From positions 1 to 7,144 of the forward strand of contig CAYSLJ010000247.1 of assembly GCA_964431735.1 (NCBI GenBank): 7,144 nucleotides of DNA, read 5' to 3'. The notes beneath the pieces are model-generated. The model was not told the DNA's origin, ran no database searches, and saw nothing but the letters and a program-made list of their open reading frames with translations. Below, piece after piece: positions 1 through 5,431 of the stretch (the first letter of the stretch is position 1; each line of letters begins with the position of its first letter). Origin of the DNA: CALARM01 sp964431735 (GTDB taxonomy: Bacteria > Vulcanimicrobiota > SpSt-956 > JAKJGF01). Both the position numbers and the translations under genes were made by a program.

Positions 1-43
1 TTAATTTATAAATTACTGTTAATACGGTATATATTTTTCTCCA

Positions 44-96
44 GAGCCTCACCCGCCGGAAGGTTGTACAATAAATATTACTTTTCGGATAGGCTC
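44..96 (-). other. Inverted repeat downstream of the PsbP-like gene
   Basis: On the minus strand the sequence GAGCCTATCC, which overlaps the TAG stop of the upstream gene, can pair with GGGTGAGGCTC about 30 nt further on. The stem is roughly 10 bp with one bulge. The loop region contains a smaller GC-rich patch, and no convincing T-run follows. It could be a weak terminator or a structured 3' end. The rest of positions 1-95 holds no start codon with a ribosome-binding site on the minus strand, and I see no gene there. Confidence 0.3.
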
Positions 97-1232
97 TAAA
101 TATCTATCTGCAATGAATTCAGTATAAAATCATAATCAGGTTTGAAATTCTGCAAATAATCTTCAGCACATTCAAAACGAATAACAAAGAGATAACTGTC
201 CTTTGTAAATATATAATTATTAACCGTATGGGCTCTGCCATCATCCTGTATATATTCATACTGAACAAAACCTGCATCCAATCCTGCTATACGTAAACCT
301 GTTTCAGTTTTCTTTATCTTATTTTTTATCTCTTTTACCCAGTAATCAAGTATAAGTTTTATATCTGATGTTGCCAGAGGTTTTGCCATTTTCTCAATAT
401 CACATATTGCTATAGCTTTGCCATTATCATAAAGACCTGTAAAATAAACTGTTTCATCTTTATTTTCATTACCTGTCCCCCAGTTATAAGGTAATTGCAG
501 AGAATAAACACCTCCGGGATCTATATAAAGACATCCTCCGAAGACTTTTGTAATATTAAAACTATCCTTTATTAAAGAAAAATCATCCAGAAAATCGTCA
601 TAATATTTCTCTTCTGCTTCCATGACAAGAGTCAATAGTTCCTCTGTTCTGAATAGAAAATAATAGGTCTTTCTCTTAATTATACCTGTATTCTCTATTT
701 TAAAAGCATATTTCCCTGCAATAAGTACATCGTCAACACTGAATTTCAACCCTGTCAGAGTCTCTGTAAATTCATCCTGAGTAAATTTTTTATCATTTAA
801 ATCTTCAAGTTTATCCACTTTTTCTTCTGATAATTTATTTTTCACCTTATCTATAACTTCATCATTAATATGATAAACCCCTATTTTATCTTCTTTTTTT
901 ATATCTATCCTTACACAGTTTAAACCATATAATTCAATTTCCTTATTATCCAGAACCTCATCAGGCTGGAGTAATGCAATGGCTTTATTCATAAATTTTT
1001 CCATAGTCATCTTCTCTTCTGAAGGAGGAAAAGACATAACGGTAAAAAAAGCTTCTTCTTTACCTTTTATGCATTGAAAGATATCCCTTCTGCCATCTTC
1101 CAGTATTGTCCATGACTGAGGTAGCTCTACTGTATATCTTTCTCTTGGATCTTTATAGGGAGCACCTGAAGAAATAGAACAAACAAGAAAAAGAGCAAAA
1201 AAAAGCATAAAAAGACATAAGAAATATTTCAT
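96..1232 (-). CDS. Secreted protein with two PsbP/DUF1795-like halves
   Basis: Predicted exported protein of 378 aa. Residues 1-24 form a Sec signal peptide: Lys2, a hydrophobic core of Leu/Phe, then a Ser-Gly-Ala cleavage site before Pro25. A Cys at residue 18 lacks a proper lipobox, because the residue before it is Val. The mature part looks duplicated. Half one (about 27-226) begins DPRERYTVELPQSW, and half two (about 236-378) begins DPGGVYSLQLPYNW. Each ends with an acidic/aromatic segment (DDFSLIKDSF and DYDFILNSL). This 'Y.v.lP..W' opening is typical of PsbP-like/DUF1795 domains, a non-enzymatic fold found in many secreted bacterial proteins of unknown role. The start is supported by AGAGGTG 6 nt upstream of the ATG. 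The gene is monocistronic and divergent from the glycosyltransferase gene. The family assignment is by eye; the function is unknown. Confidence 0.85.
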   Translation of the reverse strand: MKYFLCLFMLFFALFLVCSISSGAPYKDPRERYTVELPQSWTILEDGRRDIFQCIKGKEEAFFTVMSFPPSEEKMTMEKFMNKAIALLQPDEVLDNKEIELYGLNCVRIDIKKEDKIGVYHINDEVIDKVKNKLSEEKVDKLEDLNDKKFTQDEFTETLTGLKFSVDDVLIAGKYAFKIENTGIIKRKTYYFLFRTEELLTLVMEAEEKYYDDFLDDFSLIKDSFNITKVFGGCLYIDPGGVYSLQLPYNWGTGNENKDETVYFTGLYDNGKAIAICDIEKMAKPLATSDIKLILDYWVKEIKNKIKKTETGLRIAGLDAGFVQYEYIQDDGRAHTVNNYIFTKDSYLFVIRFECAEDYLQNFKPDYDFILNSLQIDI

Positions 1233-1316
1233 AATAACACCTCTTTATACAATTTATTATTAATTTATATGATTACAATATAGTATGGAGCATTCAAAGC
1301 TATTTACATTCCTGTT

Positions 1317-1345
1317 ATTATATCATATAATAAACATATTGTAAA
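1317..1345 (-). promoter_or_regulatory. Sigma-70-type promoter of the PsbP-like gene
   Basis: Read on the minus strand, TTTACA (1345-1340, 5 of 6 consensus) is separated by exactly 17 nt from a perfect TATAAT (1322-1317). This predicts a transcription start near 1310 and a 5' leader of about 78 nt before the ATG at 1232. The region is AT-rich, so chance matches are possible, but the match and spacing are both near ideal. Confidence 0.6.
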
Positions 1346-1356
1346 AGATTGCGTTA

Positions 1357-1374
1357 AAAATGACATGTAATTTT
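1357..1374. promoter_or_regulatory. 18-bp near-palindrome, candidate operator (copy 1)
   Basis: The site AAAATGACATGTAATTTT matches its own reverse complement at 16 of 18 positions. It lies 11 bp upstream of the -35 box of the PsbP-like gene, centred near -55 from the predicted start. A related site lies at 7104-7121 upstream of another minus-strand promoter. The surrounding bases (1348-1379) are also similar to that second copy. Binding by a dimeric regulator is inferred; no regulator gene is visible here. Confidence 0.4.
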
Positions 1375-1399
1375 GCGTATTTAACATCATATATTACTC

Positions 1400-1410
1400 T
1401 GACAATGTCA
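1400..1410. repeat. Palindrome TGACA-A-TGTCA
   Basis: Perfect 5-bp arms flank a single central base. It lies 26 bp from the 18-bp near-palindrome and shares its TGACA half-site, so it may be a second binding site for the same regulator. It could also serve the plus-strand glycosyltransferase unit. It is short enough to occur by chance. Confidence 0.25.
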
Positions 1411-1425
1411 CATTTAATAAAATAG

Positions 1426-1482
1426 CAATTAACAATTAAAGCCAATCGCTAACAGCTAATAGCTAAGAACTAAAAACTATTT
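1426..1482. repeat. Heptanucleotide tandem repeat tract
   Basis: Two exact CAATTAA units (1426-1432, 1433-1439) are followed, after 8 nt, by five degenerate 7-mers: GCTAACA, GCTAATA, GCTAAGA, ACTAAAA and ACTATTT (1448-1482). The 7-nt period is visible directly. Such short tandem repeats are common in intergenic regions of some bacterial genomes and usually have no known role. Confidence 0.55.
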
Positions 1483-1512
1483 TACCAAAGCAGATAATAT
1501 GACATTTTCAGG

Positions 1513-1524
1513 TTACGAACGTAA
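1513..1524. repeat. Inverted repeat TTACG-AA-CGTAA
   Basis: Perfect 5-bp arms are separated by 2 nt, about 50 bp upstream of the glycosyltransferase start codon and just before the best candidate -10 element (TATTAT). The position would suit an operator. Its short length makes it only suggestive. Confidence 0.25.
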
Positions 1525-1575
1525 AAGAAATATTATTTATATTCATCTCAGTAAACGTGCTGTAAGCTGATAATA

Positions 1576-3468
1576 ATGAAAAAAAAATATATTCTCTTAA
1601 TAATCCTGATTATATTTATAAATATTATAATTTTTTCTCAATCTATTCAGAACAATTTCACCAACTGGGATGATCCTGACTATATAACTGAAAATATATT
1701 GATCAAAGAATTAACATGGAAAAACATAATAGATATTTTTAATTTTCTGGCTCCAGCCAGTAATCCACTTGTAAAAAGCCTCTATACACCGCTGGTAATT
1801 CTATCATATGCTATAGAATATCAATTTTTCGGGAATAATCCTGAAGGTTATCATATTACAAACCTTGTTATCCATATAATTAACTGTATTCTTGTGTTCT
1901 GGATAATCCTCCTTATTACCGGAGATAATATGACATCATTTCTGGTAAGTATATTATTTGGTATACATCCCCTTCATGTAGAATCAGTCGTATGGATTAC
2001 AGAAAGAAAGGATTTACTTTACAGTTTATTTTTTCTGGGAACAATAATTTCTTATATTTATTATAAAAAAACAAAGAGAGCACCTTACTATTATATGTCT
2101 CTTGTTTTATTTTTACTGTCCCTTCTCTCAAAACCTATGGGAGTTACTTTACCTGTTATATTACTTCTTTTTGATTACATAATGTCTGGAAATATATATA
2201 ATAAAGAAAATATTAAGGAAAAAATTCCCTACCTGTTACTAACCTCTATATTTATAGCTATTACTCTGATAATTTCGTCTTTCTACAAACCTTCAGAAGG
2301 TAAGGTATCCTATCCTTTTTCCCATAATATATTCATAGCATCTTATAATATAATATTTTATCTATATAAACTTTCATGGCCAACAAAACAGTCTGCCATA
2401 TATCCCCACCCGGAAGGAAACAGTCTGCCTTTATTTTTTTTAATATCTCCTTTTATCGTATTTACCTTTATAACACTTGTAATACTGTCAGTAAAATATA
2501 CAAAAAAAATCTCTTTTGCCATGTTATTTTTTTTGATTACCATACTGCCTGTCATACAATTAATACCTGTACCTCCAGGAATAAGTGCGGACAGATATAC
2601 GTACATACCTTCCATAGGATACTTTTATATTTTATCAGAAGTGTTTTTGTGGATTTACAGAAAAAAAACTAATAACAGGCTGAAAACATTATTAATCATA
2701 TTATTGATATGTATCATAATAACCCTGTCATTGCTAAGTTATAAAAGAACACTTGTATGGACCGATAGCATTACATTGTGGAGTGACGTTTTAAAAAACT
2801 ATCCTGACGTATTGTTAGCATGGAATAATCGCGGTATAGCTTATCTGGAAAAAAATGAGTATGACAGAGCAATTGATGATTTTAACCATAGTATAAAACT
2901 CGATCCCGATAACGGGGAAACCTATTATAATCTTGGTAATGCATATTATAAAAAACAGGAATATGATAAATCACTGAAAAATTTTAATCATGCCCTGAGT
3001 CTCAATAATTCCCATATAAAAGCATATATAAACAGAGGAAATCTTTATTATAAAACAGGAAATTATGAGCTGGCACTATCTGATTTTAATAAAGCTTTAA
3101 CACTTGCTCCATATTCATATATAGCTTATACTGCCCGTGGAAATGTTTATTTTGATAAGAAAGAATATAAAAAATCTCTATCAGATTATAATCAATCCTT
3201 AAAGATTGCTCCAGATTTTGCAGAAGCTTATAATAACAGAGGTATGCTCTATGGAGTAATTAAAGAATATGATAAAGCTATAGAAGATTTTACTATGGCT
3301 GTAACAATTAATCCTGTTTTTATTGAAGCCTATTACAACAGGGCAATAACATGGTCACATAAAAAAGAATATGAAAAAGCACGGGAAGACATAGAAAAAA
3401 TTCAGAAACTCGGCTACCAGGTAGATAAACGATTCATGCAGAAACCTGATAAAGAGTTGACAAAATAG
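1576..3468 (+). CDS. TMTC-like membrane glycosyltransferase (GT-C) with six TPRs
   Basis: Polytopic membrane protein of 630 aa. Residues 5-390 hold roughly 11-12 hydrophobic helices and the conserved landmarks of bacterial relatives of the TMTC/PMT lipid-linked-sugar glycosyltransferases. These are NWDDPDY (30-36, with the Asp pair expected in the catalytic first loop), GYHITNLVIH (91-100), HPLHVESVVW (131-140), ERKD (143-146), SKPMGVTLP (185-193) and ADRYTYIPSIG (338-348). Residues about 415-618 are six consecutive 34-residue TPRs with the usual W/Y-N-R-G-AYxxxxxYdxAixDfxxAlxldP pattern, probably outside the cytoplasmic membrane and binding protein. The expected role is transfer of a sugar from a polyprenyl carrier to a protein or glycan; the acceptor is unknown. 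The ribosome-binding site is weak, but an in-frame stop at 1552 and no other ATG fix the start. It is co-directional with, and 14 bp from, the next gene. Confidence 0.85.
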   Translation: MKKKYILLIILIIFINIIIFSQSIQNNFTNWDDPDYITENILIKELTWKNIIDIFNFLAPASNPLVKSLYTPLVILSYAIEYQFFGNNPEGYHITNLVIHIINCILVFWIILLITGDNMTSFLVSILFGIHPLHVESVVWITERKDLLYSLFFLGTIISYIYYKKTKRAPYYYMSLVLFLLSLLSKPMGVTLPVILLLFDYIMSGNIYNKENIKEKIPYLLLTSIFIAITLIISSFYKPSEGKVSYPFSHNIFIASYNIIFYLYKLSWPTKQSAIYPHPEGNSLPLFFLISPFIVFTFITLVILSVKYTKKISFAMLFFLITILPVIQLIPVPPGISADRYTYIPSIGYFYILSEVFLWIYRKKTNNRLKTLLIILLICIIITLSLLSYKRTLVWTDSITLWSDVLKNYPDVLLAWNNRGIAYLEKNEYDRAIDDFNHSIKLDPDNGETYYNLGNAYYKKQEYDKSLKNFNHALSLNNSHIKAYINRGNLYYKTGNYELALSDFNKALTLAPYSYIAYTARGNVYFDKKEYKKSLSDYNQSLKIAPDFAEAYNNRGMLYGVIKEYDKAIEDFTMAVTINPVFIEAYYNRAITWSHKKEYEKAREDIEKIQKLGYQVDKRFMQKPDKELTK

Positions 3469-3482
3469 GGGGTAATATCTTT

Positions 3483-4625
3483 ATGGCGGTAAAGCCTATA
3501 ATATTTGACTCAAAAGCCAGAAATACTCGTTCTGTATGTTCTTACTGCGGTGATTTTTTTTCAGATGGTGATGAAGTAATCATATGTCCCAATGATAATA
3601 CACCACATCATAAAGAATGCTGGAAAGAAAATAAAGGATGCAGCAAAGGAGATTTTGAAGATATTCCTCTAAAACCGTTAAAGAATATTTCGCCATGGAA
3701 AATATTTAAAACACTTGCTTTTATAAGTTTTGGCATTTTCTCAACCCTTGCCCTTTTATGCGTAATAGCACTCTTTGTTCTGGATCCGAATAAAAACTTA
3801 AAACCACCTCCGGAACCTACATCATATCTGACAGCATATCCGACTCCTCTGCCTTTTCCATCGGAACTATCATTAACAGAACCTGAAGTAACTGCCATAT
3901 CTGAGATTACAGAACCATCACCGGTTAAAACACCGGAGAAGAAAACAGCGTCAGTGAAAACACCGAAAAAAAAACCGGTTCCCGCTAAAACAATAAATCC
4001 GGAAGCACTCAAACCTTTTGAAGAAGAAACACCGGCAGAACAACAGGGCTATACAGTTGAAAACACAGAAGAATCTGACATACAGAAAAAAGCCGTCCAG
4101 ATTGCCATGAAACAGATAGGTAAACCTTATATATGGGAGACAACAGGTCCTGATACCTTTGATTGTGCAGGTCTCTGCGGTTATGCTTACTGGAAGGCAG
4201 GGGGGGAGAAATGGAATGAATGGCATATATTTTACATATCGGACATGCTCAAATTATGTAATATTCACAGGGATTTTTCAGAAATAAGACCGGGCGATCT
4301 GGTAGTTAAAAATAACTATCAATATCTTAAACCTTTTAATATAAGAAATGAAGAAAACGAACATTATGAAACCCATGCAGAAGGGTGGCCTTACGGAGAA
4401 TCACCTGTTCATGATTATGGACATATAGGTATGTATGTCGGGAAAGTCACCTACAGGGGAGTCAATTATAAAAATGCCGTAGTTGAAGCAAAAGGCAAAG
4501 ATTACGGTGTTATTATAGGAGAACTGGATAGCGACGGAGACGGGAATATGAACTGGGGGAATTTCTTTTACAGACCCCAAAAAGTGGATAATACCGGTGA
4601 TAATTCATCGGGCTATGACATTTAA
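3483..4625 (+). CDS. Membrane NlpC/P60 peptidase-like protein with N-terminal RING-like zinc finger
   Basis: 380 aa in four parts. (1) A Prok-RING-type finger at 19-53: C19-x2-C22, C35, H42/H43, C46, C53. The usual second Cys of the CPxC knuckle is Asp38 (CPND). (2) A membrane helix at about 75-100. (3) A Pro/Thr/Lys linker at about 105-195 with KTPEKK/KTPKKK repeats. (4) An NlpC/P60 domain at about 198-366 with the nucleophile in TFDC228AGL and the base in GH314IGMYVG. Glu335 (VVEAK) sits where many relatives have the third catalytic residue, often His. The domain family cleaves peptidoglycan stem peptides or related amides. Inferred topology: zinc finger in the cytoplasm, NlpC/P60 domain outside. 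Near the end, DSDGDGNMNW (349-358) resembles a calcium-binding DxDxDG loop. AGGGGGT overlaps the upstream stop codon and supports this start; translation is probably coupled. A bidirectional terminator follows. The substrate is unknown. Confidence 0.85.
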   Translation: MAVKPIIFDSKARNTRSVCSYCGDFFSDGDEVIICPNDNTPHHKECWKENKGCSKGDFEDIPLKPLKNISPWKIFKTLAFISFGIFSTLALLCVIALFVLDPNKNLKPPPEPTSYLTAYPTPLPFPSELSLTEPEVTAISEITEPSPVKTPEKKTASVKTPKKKPVPAKTINPEALKPFEEETPAEQQGYTVENTEESDIQKKAVQIAMKQIGKPYIWETTGPDTFDCAGLCGYAYWKAGGEKWNEWHIFYISDMLKLCNIHRDFSEIRPGDLVVKNNYQYLKPFNIRNEENEHYETHAEGWPYGESPVHDYGHIGMYVGKVTYRGVNYKNAVVEAKGKDYGVIIGELDSDGDGNMNWGNFFYRPQKVDNTGDNSSGYDI

Positions 4626-4664
4626 CTGAAAGACTCAGGAATTCTTCCTCTATTAACGTGAAAT

Positions 4665-4695
4665 AAAAACAGGGGCGGAATGCCCCTGTTTTTTT
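4665..4695 (+). terminator. Rho-independent terminator, probably bidirectional
   Basis: A 12-bp perfect stem, AAAAACAGGGGC pairing with GCCCCTGTTTTT, has a 5-nt loop (GGAAT) and a run of seven T on the plus strand. It lies 39 bp after the NlpC/P60 stop codon. On the minus strand the same hairpin is followed by TTTTT and lies 18 bp beyond the stop of the XYG-repeat gene, so it can end both converging units. Confidence 0.9.
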
Positions 4696-4713
4696 ACCTG
4701 CTACCTGTTTATG

Positions 4714-5319
4714 TTAACCATGTGGCGTAAAACCATACACAGCAATTGCTTTCGGAGGATGATTTTTATGTGGATTAATACCATACATCATTACAGGGCC
4801 GGGACCCGGATCCGGTTTTATGCCATATCTATGGACAGGGCCAGGACCGGGCTCGTGATGAATACCATACATCATTACAGGGCCGGGACCCGGATCCGGT
4901 TTTATGCCATATCTATGGACAGGGCCAGGACCGGGCTCGTGATGAATACCATACATCATTACAGGGCCGGGAGGGTTATGAGGGCCATGTGGTGGTATCT
5001 GAGGCATACCTCCACCTGCAAACGCTCCTGCAAAAGCGCCATCAGGGCCTACTCCTGCAAAAGCACCGGCACCCTGAGCACCGAGGAAATTACCTACATT
5101 ATTACCCATCATAGAACTGAAACCATCCTGCATACCACCCATCATGGGGTTCATACCACCGCCCATCATGGGACCTGCAGCACCACCCATCATCATCTGC
5201 ATCATTTTCATCATTGTATGCATCATCTGCATCATAGGATTTTGATGCCCCATTCCTCCTCCTGGAGGAAACTGTGGAAATTGCGGAAATTGTGAAAATT
5301 GTGGAACTCTTGCTATCAT
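4714..5319 (-). CDS. XYG-repeat low-complexity protein, candidate multi-core RiPP precursor
   Basis: 201 aa, no signal peptide or membrane helix, no recognised family. The N-terminal half is QFP-repeat (6-18), then Met-rich (about 23-71, 20 Met in 49 residues, in MM pairs), then Gly/Ala/Phe-rich (about 75-105). The C-terminal half carries six X-Tyr-Gly motifs with Tyr at 123, 137, 151, 165, 179 and 195. The first five are 14 residues apart and alternate PVMMYGI and PVHRYGI, separated by HHEPGPG or KPDPGPG. The last is AIAVYGF near the C-terminus. XYG is the motif processed by PlpX-type radical SAM spliceases, and a radical SAM/SPASM gene lies just upstream on the same strand. The ATG at 5319 is chosen because GGGAGG lies 8 nt before it; a TTG two codons earlier is too close to that site. 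The RiPP role is inference; an unmodified metal-binding or structural low-complexity protein is the alternative. Confidence 0.75.
   Translation of the reverse strand: MIARVPQFSQFPQFPQFPPGGGMGHQNPMMQMMHTMMKMMQMMMGGAAGPMMGGGMNPMMGGMQDGFSSMMGNNVGNFLGAQGAGAFAGVGPDGAFAGAFAGGGMPQIPPHGPHNPPGPVMMYGIHHEPGPGPVHRYGIKPDPGPGPVMMYGIHHEPGPGPVHRYGIKPDPGPGPVMMYGINPHKNHPPKAIAVYGFTPHG
4777..4972 (-). repeat. 84-bp exact tandem repeat, 2.3 copies, in the XYG array
   Basis: Copies at 4777-4860 and 4861-4944 are identical base for base. A third, partial copy (4945-4972) matches over its first 28 nt. One unit encodes 28 residues, that is two 14-residue half-repeats (one MMYG, one HRYG). The GC-rich repeat stands out against the AT-rich window. 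Identity including synonymous positions indicates recent duplication, or homogenisation by recombination or slippage. Confidence 0.95.
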
Positions 5320-5355
5320 AATCAAAGCCTCCCTGAAAAAATTTCAAAAGTTATG

Positions 5356-5369
5356 TTAACTGAGGTTAA
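5356..5369. repeat. Inverted repeat TTAAC-TGAG-GTTAA in the precursor leader
   Basis: Perfect 5-bp arms around a 4-nt centre lie between the candidate promoter (5385-5412) and the ribosome-binding site (5328-5333) of the XYG-repeat gene. It could be an operator or a small leader hairpin. It is short, so chance is possible. Confidence 0.25.
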
Positions 5370-5384
5370 TAATGTCTATAATAG

Positions 5385-5412
5385 ATTATCACAGGATTTT
5401 TATAAAAGTAAA
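5385..5412 (-). promoter_or_regulatory. Candidate promoter for the XYG-repeat gene
   Basis: On the minus strand, TTTACT (5412-5407) and GATAAT (5390-5385) are 16 nt apart, in the 112-bp gap between the radical SAM stop and the precursor start. It would give a leader of about 60 nt. Together with a strong ribosome-binding site this would let the precursor be made in excess of the enzyme. The AT-rich context lowers confidence. The A/T tract next to the radical SAM stop is not a convincing terminator. Confidence 0.35.
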
Positions 5413-5431
5413 GATTACAAAAAAATATTTT

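Larger units (their letters stand above)
1233..1575. other. Divergent intergenic region, 343 bp
   Basis: This gap separates the divergent PsbP-like and glycosyltransferase genes and contains no open frame with gene-like features. It holds the minus-strand promoter (1317-1345), an 18-bp near-palindrome (1357-1374), a second palindrome TGACA-A-TGTCA (1400-1410), a heptanucleotide-repeat tract (about 1426-1482), and a third inverted repeat TTACG-AA-CGTAA (1513-1524). I find no clear plus-strand promoter. The best candidate is TATTAT near 1531 with a weak TTTCAG box at a long 19-nt spacing. Confidence 0.6.

Noticed and set aside
1..95. Riboswitch or small RNA at the left edge
   Set aside because: The inverted repeat is real, but no known riboswitch consensus is recognisable and the region is cut by the window edge.
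1176..1232. Lipoprotein signal in the PsbP-like protein (Cys18)
   Set aside because: The residue before Cys is Val, not Gly/Ala/Ser, and a good Ser-Gly-Ala signal peptidase I site follows.
2358..2672. Overlapping open frames on both strands inside the glycosyltransferase gene
   Set aside because: They are shadows of a membrane-protein coding region with conserved motifs such as ADRYTYIPSIG.
4777..4972. CRISPR array
   Set aside because: The repeats are 84 bp, directly adjacent with no spacers, and code in frame for protein repeats.
4711..5295. Long plus-strand open frame opposite the XYG-repeat gene, itself repetitive and His-rich
   Set aside because: It is the antisense shadow of the tandem repeat: no ribosome-binding site, a composition unlike any protein, and the minus-strand frame has an SD, start and terminator.
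5320..5325. TTG start two codons before the chosen ATG of the XYG-repeat gene
   Set aside because: The GGGAGG site ends only 2 nt before this TTG, too close for initiation; the ATG at 5319 has an 8-nt spacing.
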